Assembly: GCA_027314025.1 (NCBI GenBank)
Contig: DAHVCP010000042.1
Span: 1-64,000, forward strand
Source: Acidobacteriota bacterium
Lineage (GTDB): Bacteria > Acidobacteriota > Terriglobia > Terriglobales > SCQP01
DNA: 64,000 nt
Direction: 5' to 3'
Below the pieces are notes generated by a model that did no database searches, was not told the DNA's origin, and saw nothing but the letters and a program-made list of their open reading frames with translations. A program made the translations under genes and the position numbers. Of the stretch, positions 24,526 through 33,684 are shown piece after piece (position 1 is the first letter of the stretch; every line of letters begins with the position of its first letter).

Positions 24526-27500
24526 GTGTCCCCCAGAATTACGACGCGGCAAATGAGGCGCGCCCGGTGCGCCGGCCGGTTGCGGCCGGCCGCCGCCGCG
24601 CCGCCGGCGCGCGGCATACCCGCGGCGTCACGATTGGAGCGGCTGCGCCGCCCGGGCGGCGCGTTCTTGGTCCTGACGTTGGCGCTGCTGGCCGGCGGTC
24701 CGTGCGGCGCGCAAGCCGCCGCCGCTGGGAGCGCGGTGCGGACCCCGCCGGCAGCGGCGCCGCAGGCGGCCGCAGCGCCGCCGCAAACCCCGGTGCGAGC
24801 GCCCGTCCCAACGCAGGCCCGCAGCCAGCCTGCATCCGGTTCGCCCGCGCACCATGCGGCCCCGGCCGCGGCCGCCAGGCCCGCGGCGGTCGCCAGCGCG
24901 ACCGCCGCTCTGTACAAGCGCATCCTGGACACGCAGATATCGCCGCGGCGCGTCTATCGCGTGGACGGGCTGCAAATTGATGACGAGGATGTCGCCATCA
25001 ATTTGGAACACGGCACTTTGGGCCTTTTGGCCCCGGTGCGGGGCCGAGAGACCGGCGCGGTATTCGTCGGCCAAGGCCAGATCTTCGTATTGCCACCCAG
25101 CCGCGCCGACCGCCTCTCGATGGCCAACTTCACCGGCGCTCCGTTTCTGAATGAGTCGTTCTCCTCGGCCTATTTCCGCTATAGCGACGGCGCGCTGCGC
25201 CTGGACGCCGCCGACTTGGCGCAACTGTTGCCCGCGGAACCCACCGGGCGGCGCTTCGCCGCCCATTGGCGCGCCACCGTCGCCGCCCTCAACCAGGCGC
25301 AGGCGCTGCGCTTGCTGGCGGAGTTTTTGAACCACAATCGCACGCCGTATTTCTATGCGCGCATCGCCGGCGACCGCCTCGGCGACTTCGACGTGCTGGT
25401 GGACCGTTCGCGGCGGGAGCAGATCGAAATCGCCGCCTCCGGCTTCGCCACCGGCGAGCGCCACCCCGGGCGCCGCGCCTATGAAAACGTCTGGGCCAGT
25501 TTTCCCATGCGCTCCGCCCGGCTGGGGTCTCGGCAGCCGGGCGCGACGCCGTATCCGGGTCCTGATCTGCGTGTTTTGGGTTATCACGTTCGCACCCGCA
25601 TCGGACCCAATCTGGGCCTGCATGGGCAGGCGGCGGTGCGCTTTCGCGCCCGCCTCAGCGGTGACCGGGTGGTGACCTTTTCGCTTGATCCTCATTTGGC
25701 TCTTGCCCGCGTGACCAACGCCGCCGGCCAGCCGCTTTTGTTCATCCAAAACGGGATTCTGCGCGGGCCGGGCGCGGAGGCGGCGGGAGGAGAACACGCC
25801 GCCGCGGAACCGGTGGTGGCGGTCATCTTGAAGCGGCCGCTGGCGGCCGGACGAATCTATACCCTGCACTTCCGTTACGCCGGGCACATCATCGTGGCCA
25901 CGGTCACCGGTCTATACGGTTTGGAAAACCGCATGGATTGGTATCCCAACCGCACCATGCAGCCCGCGCCGCACGACCTGACATTTATTTATCCCACCGG
26001 GCTGACCCTGCTGGCCACCGGCCGCCGGGCGCCGGCGGCGGACAAGCCCCCGGCCGGCGAGCGGATTTCGCACTGGATTTCCCGCCGGCCCTCGGATCTG
26101 GCGGGGTTCAACCTCGGCCACTTCGAGATGGCGGCGGCCACCGCCTCCTCGCCACAAGGCCCGGTCCCCATCCAGGTCTTCGCCGCGCCCAACACCGTGA
26201 CGCGGGCGCGGTTGGCCGATCTCGCCCGCGCCAGCGCCTGGACCGTGGAGTTCTATGAGCAGCGCTTCGGCCCGTTCCCCTTTCCCCGCCTGGCGCTGAC
26301 CGAGCTGCCGTTTCCGCTGGGCCAGGGATGGCCGGGCCTGATTTACTTGGCCCGCGACAGCTTTCTTACTCCCGCGCAGATGGAAGACCGTCATCTGCCG
26401 CCGCAAGCGCAGGCGCTCTATCCGCTGATGCGCCCGCATGAGATCGCGCATCAATGGTGGGGCAATGAGGTGGCGTGGCGGAGCTATCACGATCAATGGC
26501 TCTGCGAGGCGCTGGCCAGCTACGCCGCCCTGCTGGACGTCAATGCGCAATTTCAGGCCGGGGCGCTGCCCCGCGTGCTGGCCTACGATCGCCGGCAATT
26601 GTTGCGGAAAAACGTCGCCGGCCAAGCCCTGGACTCCGCCGGGCCATTGTCCCTGGGCATCCGGCTGGATTCCGAGCGCTTTCCCCACGCCTACGACGTC
26701 CTGGTTTATGACAAGGGCGCTTGGGTGATGCACATGCTGCGCGAGCTGATGCGCAGCGGTCCGCCGCCGGACGCGCCGCTGCCGCCGGCCGCCGCGCACG
26801 AGCACGCCCGGCGGGACGTCCCGCCCACGCGCCAAACGGGGAATTCGGCGCAGCCGCGCCGCGGCCCGCGCCAGCCGATGGCTGCTTCCGCGGCGGGGGC
26901 GCGAAGCCGCGTGACGCCTGCCACCCTCGCCGCTCCATCCCCAGCCAGCGGCCCGCGGCCCCGCGTGGAGGCGGCGGGGCCAAGCTATCCGCCGCGGGCG
27001 CCGCTGCCCGCCACCACCGCCGCGCCGCCGCCGCCCGCACCCGCCGACGCGCGCTTCTTCGCCTTCCTGCGCGCCTTCCGCCGTGCCTACCAGGGTCGCG
27101 CCGCCGGCACCGCGGATTTTGCCCGCGTGGCTGCCCGCTTCGTGCCGCCGCGGCTGGCAAAGCTCGGCGCGCACGGCGGCTGGGAGTGGTTCTTCCGGGA
27201 ATGGGTGGATGGGACGGGGATTCCGCGCTATCGCGTGACCGAACTGCACGCGGTGCGCCTGCCGCGGTCGCGGCAGCGCGGCTCCCGCTGGGCGCTGGAG
27301 GGAATGCTGCTGCAAAGCCGGGTTCCACTCACCTTCACCATGCCCGTGCCGCTGTATCTGCACGGGCGCTGCGCTGCGCGCCAGCCATGCGCCCCGCGCT
27401 ATCTCGGTACGGTCATCAGTCAGGGCGCCAGCACCGAATTTCAGCTCCCGCTGCCGCCGGCAGCGGCTCCGGGGACGCCGCCGCAAGTGATGCCGCCGCG

Positions 27501-27555
27501 GGTGATGCCGCTGCGCGTGATGATTGATCCGTATGACACGATCTTGCGGCGCTAA
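24526..27555 (+). CDS. Exported M1-family aminopeptidase-like metalloprotease
   Basis: About 1009 aa. A hydrophobic export segment (AFLVLTLALLAGGPCGAQA, residues about 46-64) is followed by a long M1 fold. The zinc site is complete: HEIAHQWWG, then E in WLCEALASYAAL 18 residues on. The usual GAMEN substrate motif is absent; the aligned stretch reads LGQGWPGLIYL, as in divergent M1-like proteins, so classic aminopeptidase specificity is doubtful. Residues about 746-845 are a Pro/Ala/Arg-rich insertion of R1-repeat character that splits the C-terminal helical domain. A TTG (24523) or GTG (24526) start follows AGGAG; an ATG is at 24553. Location should be periplasmic. Confidence 0.85.
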   Translation: MSPRITTRQMRRARCAGRLRPAAAAPPARGIPAASRLERLRRPGGAFLVLTLALLAGGPCGAQAAAAGSAVRTPPAAAPQAAAAPPQTPVRAPVPTQARSQPASGSPAHHAAPAAAARPAAVASATAALYKRILDTQISPRRVYRVDGLQIDDEDVAINLEHGTLGLLAPVRGRETGAVFVGQGQIFVLPPSRADRLSMANFTGAPFLNESFSSAYFRYSDGALRLDAADLAQLLPAEPTGRRFAAHWRATVAALNQAQALRLLAEFLNHNRTPYFYARIAGDRLGDFDVLVDRSRREQIEIAASGFATGERHPGRRAYENVWASFPMRSARLGSRQPGATPYPGPDLRVLGYHVRTRIGPNLGLHGQAAVRFRARLSGDRVVTFSLDPHLALARVTNAAGQPLLFIQNGILRGPGAEAAGGEHAAAEPVVAVILKRPLAAGRIYTLHFRYAGHIIVATVTGLYGLENRMDWYPNRTMQPAPHDLTFIYPTGLTLLATGRRAPAADKPPAGERISHWISRRPSDLAGFNLGHFEMAAATASSPQGPVPIQVFAAPNTVTRARLADLARASAWTVEFYEQRFGPFPFPRLALTELPFPLGQGWPGLIYLARDSFLTPAQMEDRHLPPQAQALYPLMRPHEIAHQWWGNEVAWRSYHDQWLCEALASYAALLDVNAQFQAGALPRVLAYDRRQLLRKNVAGQALDSAGPLSLGIRLDSERFPHAYDVLVYDKGAWVMHMLRELMRSGPPPDAPLPPAAAHEHARRDVPPTRQTGNSAQPRRGPRQPMAASAAGARSRVTPATLAAPSPASGPRPRVEAAGPSYPPRAPLPATTAAPPPPAPADARFFAFLRAFRRAYQGRAAGTADFARVAARFVPPRLAKLGAHGGWEWFFREWVDGTGIPRYRVTELHAVRLPRSRQRGSRWALEGMLLQSRVPLTFTMPVPLYLHGRCAARQPCAPRYLGTVISQGASTEFQLPLPPAAAPGTPPQVMPPRVMPLRVMIDPYDTILRR

Positions 27556-27565
27556 CCCGCCGTCG

Positions 27566-27775
27566 TCCGCTCGCGGGGGCCGTGCCTTCTGCCCGGGGGG
27601 CAAAACCGGCGCGGAAGGGCCGCGAAACTCCGAAGGGCGGCCCGCCCCCGGCAAGGGGAGCGGCGCGGCACCCAGCGAAGCGCCGGCTGGGCTGGGGCGA
27701 ACGGGGCCCCCGGCCCAGCCCGGCGCGCAAGCGGGACGCGCGGCGCAGCCGCGCTGGGGCCCGCGCCAAGCAATC
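27566..27775 (-). repeat. R1 element, near full-length copy between the M1 gene and miaA
   Basis: Read on the minus strand it begins ATTGCTTGGCGCGGGCCCC (27774) and ends CAGAAGGCACGGCCCCCGCG (near 27570). The order of blocks matches 50590-50787 closely. It lies exactly between the M1 stop and the first conserved residue of MiaA, and it is open in the miaA frame. Confidence 0.8.
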
Positions 27776-27790
27776 GATGCGCCGCCGGCG

Positions 27791-28741
27791 GTGGTCATCG
27801 CCGGGCCCACGGCCAGCGGCAAAACGGCGCTGGCGCTGGCGCTGGCCGAGGCCCTGGGCGGGGAGATCGTCAGCTTCGATTCCATGCAGTTGTACCGCGG
27901 CTTCGTCATCGGCGCCGCCCAGCCCACGGCGGCGGAACTGGCCCGCGTGCCGCATCATTTCATCGCCGAATGCGACCCGCGGCGGCCGCTCACGGCGGGC
28001 GAATACAGCCGCCAGGCCCGCCTCCGCATCCGCGCCATCGTGGCCCGGGGCCGGTTAGTGGTGTTGGTGGGCGGCACGGGCTTCTATCTCCGCGCCCTGC
28101 TGGACGGATTGTTCTCCGCCCCGCCGCTAGACGCGACCGCCCAGGCCCAGCTGCGCCGCCGCCTGCGGGACCGCGTCGCCCGCCGCGGCCCCGCGGCCCT
28201 GCACGCCATCTTGCGCCGGCTGGATGCCGCCGCCGCCGGCATCGCGCCGCGCGACGCGGCGCGCACGATACGCGCCTTGGAAGTTCGCCTGCTCACCGGC
28301 CAGCCCATCAGCCGCTGGTGGGCGGAGCATCCGCCCGAGGCGTTTACCGGCGTTCGACCGCTCCTGCTCGGCCTGGCCCCGCCCCGCGCCGAACTCTACC
28401 GCCGTATTGACCTCCGCGCCCAGGCGATGTTCGCTCCTCCGCCCGGCCGGACGGGTATCGTGGCCGAAACTCGGGCATTACTCCAGATCTATTCCAGCGA
28501 TTTACCCGTTTTTGCCGCGCATGGCTATAAACAGGCGGTGGACATTCTGCGCGGCCGCGCGGATCCGGCCGCCGCCCTGGCCGAGGCGCAGGCGGAGCAG
28601 CGGCACTATGCCAAGCGCCAGTTCACCTGGTTTCGCCGCGATCCGCGCGTGCATTGGCTGCCGGGCTTCGGCGGCGATGCGGCGGTCCAGCGCGCCGCCT
28701 TGCAGTGGCTGCAGCGGCAGGGCCTTGGCCAGACGGCTTAG
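27791..28741 (+). CDS. miaA: tRNA dimethylallyltransferase
   Basis: About 316 aa from GTG 27791. MiaA adds a dimethylallyl group to A37 of tRNAs reading UNN codons. Present are the P-loop AGPTASGKT, the FDSMQLYRG motif, VGGTGFYLRALLDGLF, and the C-terminal KRQFTWFRRD motif. The frame continues upstream to 27524, but the extra 89 residues are translated R1 repeat. In-frame ATG starts before the core are lacking, so the GTG just ahead of the P-loop gives a normal family start and length. If the longer form is made, MiaA carries a repeat-derived N-terminal extension. Confidence 0.93.
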   Translation: MVIAGPTASGKTALALALAEALGGEIVSFDSMQLYRGFVIGAAQPTAAELARVPHHFIAECDPRRPLTAGEYSRQARLRIRAIVARGRLVVLVGGTGFYLRALLDGLFSAPPLDATAQAQLRRRLRDRVARRGPAALHAILRRLDAAAAGIAPRDAARTIRALEVRLLTGQPISRWWAEHPPEAFTGVRPLLLGLAPPRAELYRRIDLRAQAMFAPPPGRTGIVAETRALLQIYSSDLPVFAAHGYKQAVDILRGRADPAAALAEAQAEQRHYAKRQFTWFRRDPRVHWLPGFGGDAAVQRAALQWLQRQGLGQTA

Positions 28742-28889
28742 GGCGGGCTGGAACCGTCCTAGGCTCCCGGGAACTCCGCAATGCGAATGGCGCAAGTAGT
28801 CTTTTGGCACTCACCCGGATGGGGGCTTACCCAATGCCAGTATTTACCCTAAGGTGAACGCTGTACCCTTCGAAAGGAAAGGGGAACCA

Positions 28890-29672
28890 ATGCCGGCTCA
28901 CTCACTCCGGAACTTTGGACCTTGGGAGCGGTTTTCGCCGCGCGAGCAGGACATCATCGAGGGCCTGCTCCAGGCGCAGTCGGTCAAAGACATTGCGTCG
29001 CAGTTGCGCCTCACGGTCAACACCGTGAAGGATTACGTTAAGACGATTTATCAAAAGGCGGGCGTGCATTCTTCCCGCGCCTTGTTGCTGAAATTCTATG
29101 TGCAGCAGCCGCACGACGGCGAAAACCCGGCGGCGCTGGTTGCGGCGGTGCAAAGCATGCTGGACGCGGCCTCGCGCCGGCAGGTGGTGGAGGCGCTGCG
29201 CTCCGGCGCCCGCGGCGGAGCGGGCGCGCGCTATGTCGCCGTCTACGATCTTTTCGCCGCGATTACGCCCAGCGGCGGCGACTGGGCGAACGGCGGCGTG
29301 GCGGGCTTGGCGACGGCGGCGCCGGCCGTCGTCCGCCGGGCGGGAACATGGCTGCGGCCGTGGGGCGGGCATGGCCCGCTGGCGCTGCCGTGGCATTGGG
29401 CCCAGCCGCTGGCCGAGCAGGGCAGCTTCCACCTGGCCGCGCCGCCGCCCGCGCAGTTGGCGGCGATGAACTGGGAACCACCGGGCGTGGCCGTCGAAAT
29501 TATCGGCGCGCAGGTGGCCGCGGCGCCGCAGCCGCTGCTGGTGTTGCTCTCGGATCCCGTGGCCGGGCACTTTGACGCCAGCGCCACGGCGTTGCTGCGC
29601 CTGCTGGCGCGCGTGGCGGAACGCGAACTGATCCGCATCGGCGCCGGCTTGTCCGCCTCCGCCGCGAATTGA
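28890..29672 (+). CDS. LuxR/GerE-type helix-turn-helix regulator with unknown C-terminal domain
   Basis: 260 aa. The DNA-binding domain is at the N-terminus, the reverse of normal LuxR proteins: FSPREQDIIEGLLQAQSVKDIASQLRLTVNTVKDYVKTIYQKAGVHSSRAL (about residues 15-65, in pieces the GerE four-helix pattern). The remaining 190 residues, Ala/Gly/Trp-rich, match no domain I recognise and may sense a ligand. No kinase or receiver domain is adjacent. A strong Shine-Dalgarno (AAAGGAAAGGGG) precedes the ATG. The N-terminal HTH suggests a lone transcription regulator. Confidence 0.8.
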   Translation: MPAHSLRNFGPWERFSPREQDIIEGLLQAQSVKDIASQLRLTVNTVKDYVKTIYQKAGVHSSRALLLKFYVQQPHDGENPAALVAAVQSMLDAASRRQVVEALRSGARGGAGARYVAVYDLFAAITPSGGDWANGGVAGLATAAPAVVRRAGTWLRPWGGHGPLALPWHWAQPLAEQGSFHLAAPPPAQLAAMNWEPPGVAVEIIGAQVAAAPQPLLVLLSDPVAGHFDASATALLRLLARVAERELIRIGAGLSASAAN

Positions 29673-29794
29673 AGCCGTTTGCGGGCGAGCGCGACCGCAG
29701 GCAGGCCAGAGCCATGCCCCACCTGGCGCGGCGGCGCAGTTGGCGGGGCGGTTAGCCGAATCGCGACTAGCCGAATCGCACCGCCGCCCTGCGC

Positions 29795-29940
29795 GCCGCC
29801 GTGCGTGGGGTAGGGCTCCTGCCCTGCGTACCGTCGCCCTCCTTGGCGGCGGTCCCGCGATCTCCGCTGCAGCGGCGCCACTGGTGTTGCTCCCCGCGTT
29901 GCGCCTGCGGGCTTCAGCCCACCGGCGCCGCGAACCTGAG
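29795..29940. repeat. R5/R3-type intergenic repeats between convergent genes
   Basis: The space 29,673-29,950 has GTGGGGTAGGGCTCCTGCCC (about 29806) with CGTCGCCCTCC, the inverse of sequence at 40,783-40,835, and CGGGCTTCAGCCCACCGGCG (about 29907), related to R3. No gene is seen. Confidence 0.55.
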
Positions 29941-29950
29941 TCAACTTCCC

Positions 29951-32803
29951 CTACCGCCGCCCCGGCGCCCAGGGCGGCGCGTCCAGCCCCGGCACCGTGT
30001 ACCTTGGCTTGGGCATCGGCACGTGGCCCATCCGCTCCCGCCACAAAATGCGATTGAGCGCCTGCGCGGGATTGGCGTCCGCGTGCGTCCAGTCCATGTG
30101 CAAGGACGCTTGCGCCCCCGGCGCATTCGGCGGGTTGGCGGCGTAGATCAGCCGGTTCCGCTGATTACGGGTATCGGCATGATAGGCCGGCTGGTCGCCG
30201 CGGCCGGTAAACAAACCCGCCATCACCGCCGCCCGCGCATCGTTGTGGTTCATCGGTGGCAGGCCCAACAAAACCTCGATGGTGCGCACCACGTTCACCG
30301 TGGTGTAAAAGTGGTGGTCAATGTAGGGATGTCGCGGCGAGCCGGGAGAATATTTGCTGATCACCAGGCAGATGCTGCGGTGGCAATCCACATGGTCGGC
30401 GCCGTCCTGCGCGTCGTCTTCCAAGATGAAAAACGCCGTGTCGTTCCAGTAGGGGCTTTCCGACACCGCCTGCACCACCCGTCCCACCGCCAAGTCGTTG
30501 TCCGCCACCGACGCCTCGGGCTTCGGCCCGCCAGGATAGGTGCCCATGGTGTGGTCGTTCGGCAGCCGCAGGATGATGAAGCGCGGCAGCCGCGGCCCGT
30601 GGCCGGAACGGCGGTTGGCGACATACCGCCGGAACTCGCGCAGAAACTCGTCCGCCCGCCATTGGTCGGGAAACGTCAGGCGGAAGTCGGCGGCGTGCGG
30701 ATCGAAATGCCCCACCAGCGCCGGCGTGGACGCCACGTCCTTGCGCAGCACCGGCACCTTCCACGGCCAGGGGCTGCGGCCGCCGCCGTAGCGCGCCGGC
30801 ACTGGCTGCCCAGGGCGAATCCAGCGCCGCTTGCAGCCCGGCGGCAGCGCGCTCATCCGCGTGGTGCGCCCGGATTTCTGGTCGCACCATTCACTGACCA
30901 CGTACTCGCCGTAGTTGCGGTGGCTGAGCCCGTGCCGCGCTACGTCCGACCAGATGAACCCCGTCGCCGGGTTGTCCACGTTGGGAATGCCTTCCAGCAA
31001 CGGAATGCCGCCCGCCACCACGCCTTCATAGTCGTAACCGCGCTGGCTGTTGCGGTAGCCGACCTCCCAGGTCTTTTCGTTGTAATCGGTGGTGATGGCC
31101 GCGGTGGACCATTCATGGCCGTCGCCGCTGACTTCGCCGCTGTCGTAGAAGTTGTCCAGCACGCCGAACTGGAGCGCCAGCTTGTGCTCGTTGGGCGTGA
31201 TCGTCTTGCCGTAAAACGCCAGCTTGGGATCGCCGTTGCCCACGCCCAGATCGCCGAGGATCTGATCGTAGGTGCGATTTTCCTTGATGATGTAGATCAC
31301 GTGGCGGATGGGGTTTTCACCGGCGCGGAAGGGCAGCCGCGGCAGGCGGCCGTTCATCAGGTTGCTGGCTTCGACTTGCCGCGTCAGTCGCGGCAAGCGG
31401 CGCAACAGTCCGGCGATGGGCGCGTGCGCGATGCTGCCGTGCACCAGCGAAGCGATGTACGGATAGCCCAGCCGCGGCCGGCTGCCGCGCGTCACATGGC
31501 GCGGGTAAATATCATTGGGCCCGGTGCCGGTGCTTTTGCCCGAGGCGATCAATAACTGCCCGCGGCTGACCGCTACCGCCGTCGGATACCATTCGGTGGG
31601 AATGAAGCCCGCCGCCCGGATTTCGCCCCGCGGCGCCGCCGGCAGGTGGAACGCCGCGACGGAGTCGGTGCCGGCGTTGGCGACGAACACCGTCTTGCCA
31701 TCCGGCGTCTGCGCCAGGCCATCCGGCGTGCCGCCGCCATATTGCTGTCCCGGCAGGCGGGTCATCAGCCAGGCTTCAACCTGCCGCGTCGCGGTGTTGA
31801 TGACGGCGACGCGATCCCGATTCGACAAGGTGACGTACAGCCGCCGCCCGCCGGGGCTGAGCAGCATCGCCGTGGGATGGGAGCCGGGCGCGACCGCCGA
31901 CCGCGGCTTCAGCAGCGGGATCTTGGCCTCCACTCGGTCGTTCGCCAGATTCAGCACCGCCACCTCGGAGCCGTTCCACAGGCTGCAATACCCGGTTCGC
32001 CCATCGCGGCTGACCGCCACGCCATAGGGAAACACCGCCGGGACGGTGCGGGAGACGTGGAGAGGGAGGCTGAGGTCGAAGCGCCGCAGGATGCGCCCGC
32101 CGGCGGCGTCCATCAGCACCGCATTGTCGGAATAGTTATTGGCGACCAAGATGCGCGTTCCGCCATCGGCGCGAAAAACCGCCAGCCCGGCGGGGAAGGG
32201 CAGCGCCTCGCCGGCGGGCACTTCCCGGCCCATGCCGGTGGTCACATATCCCGGCGCCAGGCGTTGCAGCGGAATCGGCAGAAAGCGGTCGGGCGTCAGC
32301 CAGCCATTGCGGAAACGGTAGACCAAGATGCCATTGCCCAAATCCCCGCGCCGCCGTCCCAGCGGATCCGTGCGCGACGCCAGCGAGGCGTAGAGATGGC
32401 GGCCGCCGGGCCCAAACGCCAGCCCCAGGAAATACGTCTGCCGGTAATGCGCCGCCAACCGGTGGTCGGCGTAGTCGTGCATCCGGCCCGTGGCCAGGTC
32501 CAGCACGGCGATGGATTCCCGCCCCGCCGTCTGCCGCGTGCCGAAGCCGTTGTCCAGCACCGCCGCGTAGCGCCCGTCGGGGCTGAGGGCGATGGCGGTG
32601 GGAAAGCTGTTCGTCATCCGCGGATGTCCCGGCACCGGCAGCATCAGCAGTTGGTCGGAGGGCAGGCGAATTACCTTTTGCCGCTGCGCCGCACGGCCGG
32701 AAAGCGAAGCGCGGACCGTGCTGGGGCCCGCGCCAGGCAGAGCCAGCAGGCAAACGGCGGCGATCCCTGCGCCGCGCCATCCAAAGGCGTTTGGTTTCCT
32801 CAT
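29951..32803 (-). CDS. Exported beta-propeller (YVTN/YncE) plus phosphoesterase fusion
   Basis: 950 aa. A signal peptide (GAGIAAVCLLALPGAG) leads into a YVTN-type seven-blade propeller (residues about 50-480, with repeated motifs such as ALSPDGRYAAVLD, VAVSRDGRTGYCSL and LLSPGGRRLYVT) and then a phosphoesterase domain of the acid phosphatase/phospholipase C family: RHVIYIIKENRTYDQILGD, FYDSGEVSGDGHEWS and SAFWLVISK-like later motifs. Such fusions are frequent in Acidobacteriota; the substrate (phospholipid or phosphoester) is unknown. The signal peptide segment includes sequence identical to the R1 core (CTGGGGCCCGCGCCAGG at 32722). The gene is divergent from the ECF sigma operon. Confidence 0.85.
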   Translation of the reverse strand: MRKPNAFGWRGAGIAAVCLLALPGAGPSTVRASLSGRAAQRQKVIRLPSDQLLMLPVPGHPRMTNSFPTAIALSPDGRYAAVLDNGFGTRQTAGRESIAVLDLATGRMHDYADHRLAAHYRQTYFLGLAFGPGGRHLYASLASRTDPLGRRRGDLGNGILVYRFRNGWLTPDRFLPIPLQRLAPGYVTTGMGREVPAGEALPFPAGLAVFRADGGTRILVANNYSDNAVLMDAAGGRILRRFDLSLPLHVSRTVPAVFPYGVAVSRDGRTGYCSLWNGSEVAVLNLANDRVEAKIPLLKPRSAVAPGSHPTAMLLSPGGRRLYVTLSNRDRVAVINTATRQVEAWLMTRLPGQQYGGGTPDGLAQTPDGKTVFVANAGTDSVAAFHLPAAPRGEIRAAGFIPTEWYPTAVAVSRGQLLIASGKSTGTGPNDIYPRHVTRGSRPRLGYPYIASLVHGSIAHAPIAGLLRRLPRLTRQVEASNLMNGRLPRLPFRAGENPIRHVIYIIKENRTYDQILGDLGVGNGDPKLAFYGKTITPNEHKLALQFGVLDNFYDSGEVSGDGHEWSTAAITTDYNEKTWEVGYRNSQRGYDYEGVVAGGIPLLEGIPNVDNPATGFIWSDVARHGLSHRNYGEYVVSEWCDQKSGRTTRMSALPPGCKRRWIRPGQPVPARYGGGRSPWPWKVPVLRKDVASTPALVGHFDPHAADFRLTFPDQWRADEFLREFRRYVANRRSGHGPRLPRFIILRLPNDHTMGTYPGGPKPEASVADNDLAVGRVVQAVSESPYWNDTAFFILEDDAQDGADHVDCHRSICLVISKYSPGSPRHPYIDHHFYTTVNVVRTIEVLLGLPPMNHNDARAAVMAGLFTGRGDQPAYHADTRNQRNRLIYAANPPNAPGAQASLHMDWTHADANPAQALNRILWRERMGHVPMPKPRYTVPGLDAPPWAPGRR

Positions 32804-32855
32804 GGGCTCGGGTAGGCTCCGCCTGGATTGTCGGCCATTCTTCCCTCGGCCGACC

Positions 32856-32870
32856 ATGAAATTTTCATGA
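32856..32870. promoter_or_regulatory. Perfect palindrome, candidate operator
   Basis: CATGAAA-T-TTTCATG is a perfect 7-bp inverted repeat around a single base. It is an AT-rich island in GC-rich DNA, between the divergent phosphoesterase and sigma-factor genes, and abuts the candidate ECF promoter. Confidence 0.5.
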
Positions 32871-32895
32871 ACGTTTGCCGGTGTTGTGGGGTCTT
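32869..32895 (+). promoter_or_regulatory. Candidate ECF-type promoter of the sigma operon
   Basis: TGAAC (32869-32873) followed 18 nt later by GTCT (32892-32895) resembles the GGAAC/GTCT promoters of RpoE-like sigmas, as expected for autoregulation. ATG 32902 would then be at or near the transcript start. Confidence 0.4.
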
Positions 32896-32901
32896 ATGGC
32901 A

Positions 32902-33684
32902 ATGAAAGGCCCGGCGAGAGACGCAATCATGTGCGCGGAAGGCGAAGTGGCGTTGCGCCGCATATCCGCGGGAGCGAGGCCGACCAGCCGCACTCCCGCC
33001 GCGACCGCGCCCGCAGGCGGCGCGTCCGTGCGCGGAGTGCATGCCGGCGACGCACGCCCCGGCAGCGAGCCGCCCGGTCAGGCGATGAGCGGGGCGGACG
33101 TGGCGGCGGCGGATCGGGCCGCCTCCGCGCCGCGCGACGCGGCGGCAGCCACGGTCCCGGCCTTTGCCGAGTTCGTCGCCGCCCATACCGTGGTCGCTTA
33201 CCGCGTGGCCTATTTGGTGCTGCGCGATGCCGCCGCCGCCGAGGAAGTGGCGCAGGATGCGTTTCTGCGCGCCTGGCGCCGGGAGCGCTGGCGCCGGCTC
33301 GATCGCCCCGGCGCGTGGCTGGCCCGCGTCGCCTGGCGATTGGCGTTGGATCGGCGGCGGGTGCAAGCCCGCGCGGCGAGGACCGGCCCCTGGATCGCCG
33401 ACGCTCCCTCCGCTGCGCCGGGCGCCGAACGCCATTTCGCCGCCCAGGAACAGTTGGCGCGGCTGCAAGTCCTGATCGCTGCTCTGCCCCCCGCGCTGCG
33501 CCATCCGCTGCAACTGGCCGGCCTGCGCGAGTTCGAGAACGCCGAGATCGCGGCGATTCTGGGCATTTCGCCCGCCGCCGTCCGCCGCCGCCTGATGCGG
33601 GCGCGCCAGACGTTGCGGGAAAAGCTGCTAAGGGAAGAGACGGTGAACGAGAAACCAACCCACCAACAAGGAAGTAAGCGATGA
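32902..33684 (+). CDS. ECF-family RNA polymerase sigma factor
   Basis: 260 aa from ATG 32902; an ATG at 33085 would give a usual 199-aa size. Region 2 reads FAEFVAAHTVVAYRVAYLV and AAAEEVAQDAFLRAWRRERW; region 4 reads LREFENAEIAAILGISPAAVRRRLMRARQ. The N-terminal 60-80 residues before region 2 are Ala/Arg-rich and unlike the family, so the later start is possible. Its stop overlaps the start of the anti-sigma-like gene (ATGA), giving the typical sigma/anti-sigma operon. It probably activates its own operon from the promoter described at 32869. Confidence 0.87.
   Translation: MKGPARDAIMCAEGEVALRRISAGARPTSRTPAATAPAGGASVRGVHAGDARPGSEPPGQAMSGADVAAADRAASAPRDAAAATVPAFAEFVAAHTVVAYRVAYLVLRDAAAAEEVAQDAFLRAWRRERWRRLDRPGAWLARVAWRLALDRRRVQARAARTGPWIADAPSAAPGAERHFAAQEQLARLQVLIAALPPALRHPLQLAGLREFENAEIAAILGISPAAVRRRLMRARQTLREKLLREETVNEKPTHQQGSKR

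Noticed and set aside
23439-24932. 497-codon frame joining the R2 array to brxA
   Set aside because: Only the last 145 codons are a known family, with their own ATG and Shine-Dalgarno. The rest is translated repeat.
28801-28850. Sigma70 promoter upstream of the LuxR-type gene
   Set aside because: TTGGCA at 28804 has no acceptable -10 at 16-18 nt; not strong enough to list.
29801-31555. 584-codon plus-strand frame opposite the phosphoesterase
   Set aside because: Antisense to the conserved propeller-phosphoesterase gene; no start signal and no domain.
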